A stretch of DNA of 64,000 bases, from NCBI RefSeq assembly GCF_900110925.1, contig NZ_FOFP01000001.1, positions 248,001 to 312,000 on the forward strand. The letters are read 5' to 3'. Positions within the stretch are counted from its first letter, which is position 1; each line of letters starts with the position of its first letter. The stretch is from Pseudomonas cuatrocienegasensis (GTDB taxonomy: Bacteria > Pseudomonadota > Gammaproteobacteria > Pseudomonadales > Pseudomonadaceae). Positions 26,182 through 35,159 of the stretch are shown one piece after another. The notes below the pieces were generated by a model. The model saw only the letters and a list, made by a program, of their open reading frames with translations. It made no database searches and was not told the origin of the DNA. A program made the position numbers and the translations under genes.

Positions 26182-27348
26182 ATGGCCTTCTCCGAACGCG
26201 TCGCCCGCCTGAAAAGCTCCCTGATCCGTGAAATTCTGGCTGCCGCGCAGCGCCCCGAGGTGATGTCCTTCGCCGGCGGCCTGCCCGCCGAGCCGATGCT
26301 GCCACGGGTGGAGTGGGCTGACATGCCGACCAGCATGGGCCAGTACGGCACCAGCGAGGGTGAGCCGGAGTTGCGCGAAGCCATCGCCGAAGAAGCCCGC
26401 GCCCTGGGCGTGCCCTGCGATGCCAGCCAGGTGCTGATCGTCAGCGGCTCGCAGCAGACCCTCGACTTGGCCAGCAAGCTGTTTATCGATCCGGGCACCG
26501 AAGTGCTGCTCGAAGCACCGACTTACCTGGCCGCGCTGCAGGCGTTTCAGCTGTTTGGCGCCAACTGCATCGCCGTGCCCCAGGAGGCCGATGGTCCGCA
26601 GCTCGATGCCTTGCGCGAGCGCCTGGAGAAGCACAAGCCGGCCTTCGCCTACCTGATCCCGACCTTCCAGAACCCCTCGGCGGTGCGCTACAGCGAGGCC
26701 AAGCGTGATGCTGTGGCGGCGCTGCTCGACGAGTTCGGCGTGACCCTGATCGAAGACGAACCCTACCGCGAGCTGGTGTTCGATGAGGGCAGCGCCACAC
26801 CGATCGTCAGTCGTCTGCAGAAGGCCAGCTGGATCTACACCGGCACCGTGTCCAAGACCCTGCTGCCGGGCCTGCGCGTCGGCTACCTGATCGCCACGCC
26901 GGATCTGTACCCCTACCTGCTGCGCCTCAAGCAGTCTGCTGACCTGCACACCAACCGGGTCGGCCAGTGGCAGGCGCTGCAATGGCTGGGCACGCGTCAC
27001 TACCGCGAGCACCTGGCCGAGCTGCGGGATTTCTACCGGGTTCGCCGCGACGCCATGCAGGACGTGCTTGCCGAGCATTTCAGCGACCTGGCCGACTGGC
27101 AGGTGCCCCAGGGCGGGCTGTTCTTCTGGTTGACCCTCAAACAGCCGCTGGATACGCGCACCCTGCTGGCACCGGCATTGGCGCAGAACGTGGCCTTTAT
27201 GCCCGGCGAGCCGTTCTTTATCGACCCGGACGCCAATCCGGGGCATTTACGGCTTAACTTCAGCCACGTCGCGCCCGAGCGCCTGAGCGAAGGCCTGCAG
27301 CGTTTGGCTGCGGTGATCCGCGAGGCGCAAGCCGGCCGTGCTGCTTGA
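26182..27348 (+). CDS. PLP-dependent aminotransferase (LysN/2-aminoadipate-like)
   Basis: A 388-residue fold-type I aminotransferase. It shows MSFAGGLPAEPMLPR, QYGTSEGEPELREAIAE, the PNxQNPS-type TFQNPSAVRYS, EDEPYRELVF, and the PLP lysine in TGTVSKTLLPGLRVGYL. This is the AAT subgroup related to the domain fused in MocR proteins and to LysN, with no HTH here. The ATG at MAFSERVARLKSS is preferred over an upstream open extension that would start inside the operator. It is followed 44 bp later by a GST gene. The substrate is unknown. Confidence 0.9.
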   Translation: MAFSERVARLKSSLIREILAAAQRPEVMSFAGGLPAEPMLPRVEWADMPTSMGQYGTSEGEPELREAIAEEARALGVPCDASQVLIVSGSQQTLDLASKLFIDPGTEVLLEAPTYLAALQAFQLFGANCIAVPQEADGPQLDALRERLEKHKPAFAYLIPTFQNPSAVRYSEAKRDAVAALLDEFGVTLIEDEPYRELVFDEGSATPIVSRLQKASWIYTGTVSKTLLPGLRVGYLIATPDLYPYLLRLKQSADLHTNRVGQWQALQWLGTRHYREHLAELRDFYRVRRDAMQDVLAEHFSDLADWQVPQGGLFFWLTLKQPLDTRTLLAPALAQNVAFMPGEPFFIDPDANPGHLRLNFSHVAPERLSEGLQRLAAVIREAQAGRAA

Positions 27349-27392
27349 ACAAACGGGCGACTACCAGATAAGCCGCACAGGGAGGACGCAAC

Positions 27393-27995
27393 ATGTACAA
27401 GGTTTATGGCGATTACCGCTCCGGCAACTGCTACAAGGTCAAGCTGATGCTGCACCTGCTTGATCAGCCCTATGAGTGGGTGCCGATCGACATCCTCAAG
27501 GGTGAAACCGGCGAGGAGGCCTTTCTGGCGAAAAACCCCAACGGCAAGATTCCGGTGCTCGAACTGGACGACGGCACCTGCCTGTGGGAGTCCAACGCGA
27601 TTCTCAACTTCCTCGCCGACAGCAGCGCGTTTCTGCCGACCGAGCCGCGCCTGCGCACTCAGGTGTTGCAGTGGCAGTTTTTCGAGCAGTACAGCCACGA
27701 GCCCTATGTCGCGGTGGCGCGGTTTATCCAGCTCTACCAAGGCATGCCGGCCGAGCGGCTTGATGAATATCAGGTCTGCCAGGCGCGTGGGCACAAGGCC
27801 TTGCGGGTGATGGAAAAGCAGCTTGAACAGACGCCTTATCTGGTCGGTGATGCCTATTCGATTGCCGATATCGCGCTCTACGCCTACACCCATGTAGCGG
27901 ACGAAGGTGGCTTCGACCTCAGCCCCTATCCGGCAATCCAGGCCTGGCTGGCGCGGGTTGCCAGCCATCCGCGGCATGTCACGATGCTTGGCTGA
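27393..27995 (+). CDS. Glutathione S-transferase family protein
   Basis: A 200-residue GST. N-domain: MYKVYGDYRSGNCYKVKLML, NPNGKIPVLELDDG, and ESNAILNFLAD for glutathione binding. C-domain: PYLVGDAYSIADIALYAYTHVADE. It follows the aminotransferase in one transcription unit with GGAGG before its start. It is distinct from the GST at 9.4-10.1 kb. Its substrate is unknown. Confidence 0.92.
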   Translation: MYKVYGDYRSGNCYKVKLMLHLLDQPYEWVPIDILKGETGEEAFLAKNPNGKIPVLELDDGTCLWESNAILNFLADSSAFLPTEPRLRTQVLQWQFFEQYSHEPYVAVARFIQLYQGMPAERLDEYQVCQARGHKALRVMEKQLEQTPYLVGDAYSIADIALYAYTHVADEGGFDLSPYPAIQAWLARVASHPRHVTMLG

Positions 27996-28000
27996 GCCTG

Positions 28001-28936
28001 CTAGCCCGGTGCGCGCATGCCGCTCAGGTTGGGCATGCTGGCGCGCATCCGGGCGATAAACAGGCGCAGCCGCGCCGGGTAGTGGCGGGCGTAAGGGTAG
28101 ACCAGGTAGACCGGCAAGGGCGCGGCTTGCCACTCGGGCGCCAGCTGCACCAGGCGGCCGCTGCGCAGGTCATCGGCGACAATCCACGACGAAGCGATGC
28201 AGGCACCCATGCCAGCCAGGGCGGCGTTGCGCAGCGCGTACAGGCTGTCGGTGCTCAGCCGTGGGCGAATAGCAAAACGCTGCACGCTGCCGCTGTGCTG
28301 TTGGGTCAGTGTCACCTCGTCCCGGTAATAGGTTTTCAGTGCCAGCCAGGGCAGGGCGCTCAGCGTGTTACTGTCGAGCGGGGCAGGGCCGCTGCCCCAT
28401 ATGCCAGGCGCTGCTACCACGATGCGTGGCACCTCGGCCAGATGCAGCGCGACCACATTGGGGTCGTCCACGCTGCCGACCTGGATCGCGCAATCGATGC
28501 CTTCGGCGATAAAGTCCGGGCGGCGATCATGCAGCAGCCATTCCACCTGCACCTCGGGATGCTCGTCGAGATAGGCGAGCAATGGGGTGATCAACTGATC
28601 CTGGCCGAAGGCGTGGGGTGCCAGTACGCGCAGGGTACCGCGGGCTTGTTCGCTGCTGCCCTTGAGGCTGCTTTCCAGGTTGTCCCAGCTGTCCAGTAGC
28701 TCGCGTGCCTGGGCGAAGCAGCGTTCGCCGTCATCGCTGAGTTTCATGCCGTGGGTCGAGCGCTGCAGCAATCTCAGGCCCAGATTGCGTTCGAGCACCT
28801 GCAGGCGTCGGCTCACCGTGGGCTGGCTGACGCCCAGTTGTACGGCGGCGGCAGAGAGGCTGCCGGTTTCGACGATGCGCACGAAGGTGTGCAGCAATTC
28901 GAGGCGGTCGGTGGTCGGGGTTGAGTGTTCTTTCAT
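28001..28936 (-). CDS. LysR-family transcriptional regulator
   Basis: A 311-residue LTTR. The N-terminal winged HTH contains GSLSAAAVQLGVSQPTVSRR and LQVLERNLGLRLLQR. A periplasmic-binding-protein-like effector domain starts at about 95. It is divergent from an MFS transporter gene, its likely target. The start codon is overlapped by a perfect palindrome with the T-N11-A LysR pattern. No clear Shine-Dalgarno is seen, so the exact start is a little uncertain. The effector is unknown. Confidence 0.93.
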   Translation of the reverse strand: MKEHSTPTTDRLELLHTFVRIVETGSLSAAAVQLGVSQPTVSRRLQVLERNLGLRLLQRSTHGMKLSDDGERCFAQARELLDSWDNLESSLKGSSEQARGTLRVLAPHAFGQDQLITPLLAYLDEHPEVQVEWLLHDRRPDFIAEGIDCAIQVGSVDDPNVVALHLAEVPRIVVAAPGIWGSGPAPLDSNTLSALPWLALKTYYRDEVTLTQQHSGSVQRFAIRPRLSTDSLYALRNAALAGMGACIASSWIVADDLRSGRLVQLAPEWQAAPLPVYLVYPYARHYPARLRLFIARMRASMPNLSGMRAPG

Positions 28937-28949
28937 ACGCTTAGCGTAT
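28935..28949. promoter_or_regulatory. LysR-type operator (T-N11-A palindrome)
   Basis: ATACGC-TTA-GCGTAT is a perfect inverted repeat whose inner T and A are spaced T-N11-A. It overlaps the LysR start codon in the divergent LysR/MFS region, as expected for an autoregulatory LTTR site. Confidence 0.65.
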
Positions 28950-29031
28950 AGCAGATCTGCGAGCCATGCGCCTACCAGCGGCGCGCATGGCCTGGGAAAC
29001 TGCGCGCACTGTTATTCCCCGAGCTACTGTC

Positions 29032-30243
<1,212 letters not shown>

Positions 30244-30307
30244 GCGCTGGACAGGCAATCCATTCGGCGGATAATCGCGCCATCGTCCTGCACTGAAAGC
30301 CTGTCCT

Positions 30308-30724
30308 ATGCGCAAAACCCTGCGTACCGCCCTGATCTGGATACTGATGCTGGCATTGCCAGCACAGGCCATGGCGGCGCTTGGTATGCAGGTGTGCGGC
30401 GCTGCCCGCCAGGCCGGCGGGATGCCTGAAATGGCGATGTCACACGGCGGCCATCATGTCGCGAGGTCGATTACCGAGGCGCCTGCCCCAGTAGCTGCGC
30501 ATGCCCAGCATCAGCCGAGCAAGGTCGATACAGCGCAGCAACCTGCTGGCGACAGTCGCCTGTGCAGCCTCTGCGCGTTTTGTGTGGGGGCCGTGACGCT
30601 GAACTCGCTGAGTGGTTGCCAGGCACCGCAGCACAGCGACGAACCATCGCTGACACGCCTGGAGCAATTTGTCGGCTTTATCAGCGAACCCCTCGAACGT
30701 CCGCCACGGTTAACTCTCGTCTGA
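30308..30724 (+). CDS. DUF2946-like exported protein (copper-associated)
   Basis: 138 residues with an N-terminal signal or anchor (RTALIWILMLALPAQAMA). There follows a His/Met-rich region (GGMPEMAMSHGGHH) and a cysteine motif CSLCAFCVGAVTL. Such small His/Met/Cys proteins accompany copper genes in Pseudomonas. A cupredoxin gene follows 72 bp later in the same direction, supporting a copper-handling role in the periplasm. The function is inferred from context and composition only. Confidence 0.75.
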   Translation: MRKTLRTALIWILMLALPAQAMAALGMQVCGAARQAGGMPEMAMSHGGHHVARSITEAPAPVAAHAQHQPSKVDTAQQPAGDSRLCSLCAFCVGAVTLNSLSGCQAPQHSDEPSLTRLEQFVGFISEPLERPPRLTLV

Positions 30725-30796
30725 ATAGCGTTTTTGCCGGGCGCAGGTCGTGCATACCTGCACCCTTTATTCAGTGTGTAAGTCGAGAACCTAACC

Positions 30797-31300
30797 ATGA
30801 GTGCATCTTCAAATTCTGTCGCGTTGCTGTTGAGCCTGGGGCTGCTGTTGGGCAGCGCTGCTGCGTTGGCCGCTGGCGAACAGCATGACGGGCATCACGC
30901 CGCCGCGCCGACCCATCAGCAGAAAGCCTGGGGGATTGCCGGTGAGCCGGAGCAGGTCAGTCGCACCATCGAGATCAGCATGAACGATCAGATGCGTTTC
31001 AGCCCTGATCAGCTTGAGGTCAAGCAGGGCGAAACCATTCGCTTTGTGCACCGCAACGACGGGCAGGTCATGCACGAGTTTGTGCTCGGTACTCAAGCCG
31101 AGTTGCAAGCGCATGCGGCAATGATGGCGACATCACCCGGCATGCAGCACGACTCAGCGGACATGGCCCATATCGCGCCAGGGCAGCGCGAAGAGCTTAT
31201 CTGGACCTTCAATCGCGCCGGTGAATTCGACTTTGCCTGCCTGATCCCCGGCCATTACCAGGCCGGTATGGTGGGCAAGGTGCGGGTGCTGGCGAACTAA
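30797..31300 (+). CDS. Periplasmic cupredoxin, copper resistance type
   Basis: A 167-residue exported blue-copper-like protein. The signal peptide covers about 1-26, followed by an HDGHH segment. The cupredoxin fold carries candidate type-1 ligands: H in GQVMHEFVLG, C in FDFACLIPGHYQAGM, then H and M in the same loop. An insert rich in Met and His (HAAMMATSPGMQHDSADMAH) lies between. Similar proteins (CopI-like) help bacteria resist copper. It forms a small module with the preceding DUF2946-like gene. Confidence 0.88.
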   Translation: MSASSNSVALLLSLGLLLGSAAALAAGEQHDGHHAAAPTHQQKAWGIAGEPEQVSRTIEISMNDQMRFSPDQLEVKQGETIRFVHRNDGQVMHEFVLGTQAELQAHAAMMATSPGMQHDSADMAHIAPGQREELIWTFNRAGEFDFACLIPGHYQAGMVGKVRVLAN

Positions 31301-31333
31301 GGCTGATGAGTCTGCGTTTTTGCTAAAACAAAC

Positions 31334-31354
31334 GGGGCCGCATTTTGCGGCCCC
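31334..31354 (-). terminator. Terminator between cupredoxin and glutaredoxin genes
   Basis: Arms GGGGCCGCA and TGCGGCCCC enclose a 3-nt loop. On the minus strand TTTGTTTTAGC follows the stem, so it terminates the glutaredoxin-like gene and may also serve the plus-strand gene. Confidence 0.8.
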
Positions 31355-31364
31355 GGTCATTTAT

Positions 31365-31736
31365 TCAGGCAGCAGCGAAGCGCTTGTCGAGATAAGCGAT
31401 GATCGCCTTGGACTCATACAGCCAGGTGCTCTGGCCGTTTTCTTCGATGCGCAGGCACGGCACCTTGATCTTGCCGCCTTGCTGCTCCAGCTCGCTGCGC
31501 GCCTGGGCATCATTCTTCGCGTCGCGCAGGGTCACTGGCACATTCAGTTTGTGCAGGGTGCGGCGGGTTTTGACGCAGAACGGGCAGGCGTGAAACTGAT
31601 AGAGCGCGAGGTTGCTGGCGCTTTGCTCGACCGCAGCCTGAGCTTCAGGGGTACGTTTGCGCTTGGCCGGACGGCTGACCCAGTCGAGGAAGATGATCAA
31701 CTGGCCGAGGCCGATGCGCAGTGCCTTGATAATCAT
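31365..31736 (-). CDS. Membrane-anchored glutaredoxin-like protein
   Basis: 123 residues with an N-terminal hydrophobic helix (ALRIGLGQLIIFLDWVSR), a basic linker and a glutaredoxin/GST-N domain. The active site is CPFC in YQFHACPFCVKTRRTL, followed by the cis-proline region KVPCLRIE and WLYESKAIIAYLD. It probably carries out glutathione-dependent thiol reduction at the inner membrane's cytoplasmic face. The partner is unknown. The gene stands alone between convergent copper genes and the divergent DUF3820 gene. Confidence 0.9.
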   Translation of the reverse strand: MIIKALRIGLGQLIIFLDWVSRPAKRKRTPEAQAAVEQSASNLALYQFHACPFCVKTRRTLHKLNVPVTLRDAKNDAQARSELEQQGGKIKVPCLRIEENGQSTWLYESKAIIAYLDKRFAAA

Positions 31737-31854
31737 GGGGGGACAAACCTTGGTCGTTTAACAGAGGCGCGCAGCTTACCCGAGTTTTTCCGCCTTGGCG
31801 TAACACTGACCCCAGCGGCATAATTCGCGCTCAATCTGCGCCGCCGAGCCCTTG

Positions 31855-32094
31855 ATGAAGCCTGAAGACCTGTTGCTGCTGGTAACCCGCGAGATGCCCT
31901 ACGGCAAGTACAAGGGGCGGCTGCTGGCCGATCTGCCGGGGCATTACCTCAACTGGTTTGCCCGTGAAGGCTTTCCGTCCGGGGAAATTGGCCGGCTCTT
32001 GGCGCTGATGCAGGAGATCGACCATAACGGCCTGTCGGGTTTGCTCGATCCGCTGCGTAGCCAGCCGCGTCCTACGGCGAATGGCCGTCGGTAG
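31855..32094 (+). CDS. DUF3820 family protein (putative quorum-regulated factor)
   Basis: 79 residues: MKPEDLLLLVTREMPYGKYKGRLLADLPGHYLNWFAREGFPSGEIGRLL. The MPYGKYKGR...DLPxxYLxWF pattern defines DUF3820, small helical proteins described as putative quorum-sensing-regulated virulence factors. The ATG directly follows an in-frame TTG, which I discount. The stop codon lies inside the left arm of a 174-bp inverted-repeat element. Confidence 0.88.
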   Translation: MKPEDLLLLVTREMPYGKYKGRLLADLPGHYLNWFAREGFPSGEIGRLLALMQEIDHNGLSGLLDPLRSQPRPTANGRR

Positions 32095-32264
32095 CCTGGG
32101 TCGAGCATAGCGACACCCGGGACAATTGGCGGTGCCCACCCGACTCGACCCGCAGCGCATGCTCTGCGTGGCATCTACTGCGCTGAATGGCTGTAATCGC
32201 TTGGCCCTCAGGTTTGGCCATGTGCGCTTGTCTCCCGGGTATCGCTGCGCTCAACCCAGGCTAC
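32091..32264. repeat. 174-bp element with imperfect 31-bp terminal inverted repeats
   Basis: The left end GTAGCCTGGGTCGAGCATAG... (31 bp) and the right end, reversed, GTAGCCTGGGTTGAGCGCAG... match at about 27 of 31 positions, both ending in CCCGGG. The right arm is identical over 31 nt to the copy at 39266-39296. The element is MITE-like and lies between the convergent DUF3820 and folE genes, where the gene order appears to switch from a PA28xx-like to a PA167x-like block. Confidence 0.75.
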
Positions 32265-32279
32265 TTGTTTGCCGGCGTA

Positions 32280-32822
32280 TTAAATCAGGCTGAGAAATTC
32301 GCTGCGGGTGGCGGCGTTGTCACGAAACTCGCCGAGCATCACCGAGGTGACCATTGAGGAGTTCTGCTTCTCCACGCCGCGCATCATCATGCACATATGC
32401 TGCGCTTCGACCACCACAGCTACGCCCAGCGCGCCAGTGACCTGCTGCACCGCCTCGGCGATCTGCCGGCTGAGGTTTTCCTGGATCTGCAGGCGGCGGG
32501 CATACATGTCGACGATGCGCGCGACCTTGGACAGGCCCAGTACCTTGCCGTTGGGCAGGTAGGCGACATGCGCCTTGCCAATGAACGGCAGCAGGTGGTG
32601 CTCGCACAGTGAATACAGTTCGATATCGCGCACCAGCACCATTTCGCTGGCATCGGAGCTGAACAGTGCGCCGTTGGTGACTTCTTCCAGATTCTGCTGG
32701 TAACCCTGGCAAAGGTACTGCATGGCCTTGGCGGCGCGCTTGGGCGTGTCGCGCAAGCCCTCACGGGTGACGTCTTCACCGAGCTTGCCGAGGATGGCGG
32801 TGTACTGCTGTTCCAGTGACAT
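32280..32822 (-). CDS. folE: GTP cyclohydrolase I, FolE type
   Basis: A 180-residue zinc enzyme catalysing the first step of tetrahydrofolate (and pterin) synthesis from GTP. The motifs are [15 protein letters not shown] (zinc Cys/His and catalytic region), [19 protein letters not shown], and [17 protein letters not shown] with the second zinc cysteine. AGGA lies seven bases before the ATG at [15 protein letters not shown]. It follows the smr gene in the same orientation (75 bp gap). Pseudomonas often carries paralogues; gene order suggests the PA1674 copy. Confidence 0.95.
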   Translation of the reverse strand: MSLEQQYTAILGKLGEDVTREGLRDTPKRAAKAMQYLCQGYQQNLEEVTNGALFSSDASEMVLVRDIELYSLCEHHLLPFIGKAHVAYLPNGKVLGLSKVARIVDMYARRLQIQENLSRQIAEAVQQVTGALGVAVVVEAQHMCMMMRGVEKQNSSMVTSVMLGEFRDNAATRSEFLSLI

Positions 32823-32897
32823 GGGGATTCCTGTGGCGGGTGCAGCGCTAAAAATGCGCAGGGTAGAAGGCGGGGCAATGGCTGGCAAGCCGCAGTG

Positions 32898-33455
32898 TTA
32901 CTCGTCGCGGCCGTCCATCATGGTGCGTCGGAGTACTACGTAGACCGCACCGGTGCCACCGTGCTTGGCCAGGCATGAGGTAAAGCCGAGTACTTGCGGG
33001 TGCTGGCGCAGCCAGGTGTTGACGTGGCTTTTGATCATCGGTTTGCGGCCGTCCATACGCGCGGCTTTGCCGTGGGTGACCCGCACGCAGCGCACCTCCA
33101 GCTTGTTGGCCTCGGCGATAAACGCCCACAGGGTGTCGCGCGCTTTCTCCACCGACATGCCGTGCAGGTCGAGGCTGCCCTCGAAAGCGATCTGGCCCAG
33201 CTTGAGCTTGCGCATCTGGCCTTCCTGCATGCCATTGGCCGCCCAGTACAGCGGGTCTTCGGCGCCCACGTCGATGACGAACTGGTCGGACAGGCCGTCC
33301 ACCTTGATCGACTCCACACGCGCCGTGGCCGCCTGGCGCAGGGTGGCCAGCTGGGCACGATTGGGCTTGGGTTTGCCGGTGTCGGCGCGGTCATGCTTGA
33401 TCGGCTTGACGCCACGCAACTCGGCTTGGAACAGGGAAAGGTCGTCGTCTTGCAT
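32898..33455 (-). CDS. Smr-domain protein
   Basis: 185 residues. A basic N-terminal region (GVKPIKHDRADTGKPKPNR) leads to a C-terminal Smr domain with SLDLHGMSVEKARDTLW, VRVTHGKAARMDGR and GGTGAVYVVLRR. The Smr domain is a nuclease-related fold found in MutS2 and SmrA/B-type proteins, and several members cleave nicked or branched nucleic acid or rescue collided ribosomes. The THGK motif is intact although the usual following glycine is alanine. Located upstream of folE, as in P. aeruginosa by memory. Confidence 0.92.
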   Translation of the reverse strand: MQDDDLSLFQAELRGVKPIKHDRADTGKPKPNRAQLATLRQAATARVESIKVDGLSDQFVIDVGAEDPLYWAANGMQEGQMRKLKLGQIAFEGSLDLHGMSVEKARDTLWAFIAEANKLEVRCVRVTHGKAARMDGRKPMIKSHVNTWLRQHPQVLGFTSCLAKHGGTGAVYVVLRRTMMDGRDE

Positions 33456-33522
33456 TTAGGCCTCCGCGAAGGCCGCTAGTGTAACCAAGGCGCGCACTGT
33501 CGTGCTGCGCCTGGGCGCGCGT

Positions 33523-33843
33523 TCAGTCGCGTTTTTTCATCAGGCCGGGCGATAAACTCAGGTCGCTGGGGCGGCGCAGGCGGCGTCGGCACAGACGCCA
33601 GACGAGAATGCCGGCCCACAGTAGTACCAGGCCGAGGCCGAGCACCACAGCGCCGGCACCCTGCGACTCATTGAGGGTGCCCACTGCTGGCGGGCGCCCG
33701 AGTAGGGTGGCAGCACCGGCCATGGCCAGCAGCACGCCAACGGTCGCACACACCGCGGCAAGCCCTGCACCCAGGCGCAGACGCCAGTGGCGTGAGCCGT
33801 GTGGACGCAGGCGACGGGCGTCGAAACCGTCTGATAATTTCAT
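33523..33843 (-). CDS. Small membrane protein of unknown function
   Basis: 106 residues beginning MKLSDGFDARRLRPHGSRHWR. Two hydrophobic segments (about 24-45 and 62-83) and strongly basic flanks indicate a two-pass inner-membrane protein. AAGGAC lies seven bases before the ATG, which decides the start. I recognise no domain. It lies between the hydrolase and smr genes in the same orientation. Confidence 0.7.
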   Translation of the reverse strand: MKLSDGFDARRLRPHGSRHWRLRLGAGLAAVCATVGVLLAMAGAATLLGRPPAVGTLNESQGAGAVVLGLGLVLLWAGILVWRLCRRRLRRPSDLSLSPGLMKKRD

Positions 33844-33922
33844 TCCGATGTCCTTTTGGGCTGTCGGCGGTATGACCGGCTGCACCGGCGGTGGTTCAAC
33901 CGCGCCGGCAGCTACTGGCGGA

Positions 33923-34522
33923 CTACAGCAGGTCGCTGGCGTTGTGCACCACGGCGGCGAAGTTGTCGGCCAGGGCGATGATTTCCGCGCGGTGCATCTG
34001 TGCGGCGCTGATCACTGTGCCGTCCGGGGTCGGCAGGTCACGGGTGGCGCAGGCGGCATCGACCAGGGTGCAGCGGTAGCCGTAATCCTTGGTCGCACGC
34101 ACCGTGGTGCTGATGCTGGAGTGGGTCATAAAGCCGCAGATAATCAGGTCCAGGCGGCCAAAGGCTTGCAAACGATCATGCAACTCGGTGCCGGAAAAAG
34201 CGTTGGGCATGCGTTTTTCTACTATCAGCTCCCCAGGCAAGGGCAGCACTTCGGGCAGGTGCGCGCCGCGCGGTCCGCGTGGGTCGAGCACGCCACCGGG
34301 GATGCCGAGATGCTTGATGTGTACCACGGGCGTGCCCTGGGCACGGGCAGCCGCCAGCAGGGCAGCGATTTCGGCCAGCGCTTCGTCCAGGCCGGGGAGT
34401 TGCAGTACGCCGCTGCGGTACTCTTCCTGCGCATCGATGACCACCAGCGTGGCGCTCTTCAGGCTGGCCGGGGCGTGGCTACGGCCCGTGAGTTGAAACA
34501 TCGTTTGCGGATGGGTGGACAT
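33923..34522 (-). CDS. Isochorismatase-like hydrolase, catalytic Cys replaced by Ser
   Basis: A 199-residue isochorismatase-superfamily protein. The aspartate motif LVVIDAQEEYRSG, the lysine in LIVEKRMPNAFSGT and the late motif GFMTHSSISTTVRATKDYG are clear. Nicotinamidase-type members have cysteine in the THxC position; here it is serine, as in vinyl-ether hydrolases such as PhzD. Amide hydrolysis through a thiol is therefore unlikely. GAGGAG lies eight bases before the ATG. The substrate is unknown. Confidence 0.88.
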   Translation of the reverse strand: MSTHPQTMFQLTGRSHAPASLKSATLVVIDAQEEYRSGVLQLPGLDEALAEIAALLAAARAQGTPVVHIKHLGIPGGVLDPRGPRGAHLPEVLPLPGELIVEKRMPNAFSGTELHDRLQAFGRLDLIICGFMTHSSISTTVRATKDYGYRCTLVDAACATRDLPTPDGTVISAAQMHRAEIIALADNFAAVVHNASDLL

Positions 34523-34653
34523 GGCAGGGCTCCTCACTTCGATGGCCTATTGTCCGCCTGTCGACGGCTGCTGTGAACCTCTTGATCGCGCTATTGCAGG
34601 CGACAGGTGGTCAGTGCACCATCGAACTGCCACACAGGCCGTGTGGTCCGAGC

Positions 34654-34928
34654 GTCTGTTCTCGTTTCGCTCGCGGCCGCGCCGGAGCCAGTTTTAGCGC
34701 GAGGCAAGGCACGAGATGCGAAGTTTAGCTGGCTAAATGAGCCATCGAGAAACGCAGCATCGCGCTAAAACGGGCCCGGCCCTGCGGGTTGCGCGCAAAA
34801 TCTCGCTATGCGTTGTTGGAGGACTTGGCAAGGGAACACCATTCCCTGCGTCCTCCGCCTAGCGGAACGCCGCCCGGCCTGGCGAGATTTTTCGCAGCAA
34901 CGCGGCTCGCGACGAAACGAGAACAGAC
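34654..34928. mobile_element. 275-bp MITE-like palindromic element with perfect 16-bp terminal inverted repeats
   Basis: Ends GTCTGTTCTCGTTTCG and CGAAACGAGAACAGAC are perfect inverted repeats. Internal inverted repeats: GTTTTAGCGCGA (34691) with TCGCGCTAAAAC (34760), enclosing TTTAGC-TG-GCTAAA; AAAATCTCGC (34797) with GCGAGATTTT (34882), enclosing GGAGGAC/GTCCTCC and AGGGAA/TTCCCT. No coding frame is convincing and no target-site duplication is obvious. It fills the gap between the divergent isochorismatase-like gene and a 41-codon gene. Confidence 0.75.
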
Positions 34929-34949
34929 CCTGCCGCAAAGGAGTTGCCC

Positions 34950-35075
34950 ATGAACCTGTTTTCCCAATTTGCTGCGCATTTCTGGCTGCTGTTCGCCCTG
35001 GCTGTTGCGATTGCCGTTGCCCGTGAGCTGCGCCGTGAGCGGCGCGACGATGGTCAAGGCAAATCGCCGGATTGA
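34950..35075 (+). CDS. 41-residue single-pass membrane protein
   Basis: The product is MNLFSQFAAHFWLLFALAVA..., a single hydrophobic helix at about 8-23 followed by a charged tail RELRRERRDDGQGKSPD. AAAGGAG lies seven bases before the ATG, a strong ribosome-binding site. It sits immediately after the 275-bp palindromic element and 85 bp before prmB. The function is unknown. Coding status is supported by the SD, the clean start-stop and the membrane-anchor-plus-basic-tail design. Confidence 0.65.
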   Translation: MNLFSQFAAHFWLLFALAVAIAVARELRRERRDDGQGKSPD

Positions 35076-35159
35076 GTCGCGTTTTTTCCCACGGGTGCCG
35101 CTTACCGGCTGGCTGCATGGGCTAGAATGCCGCGGTTTTCCACCCGCCGGAGTTTGCCT

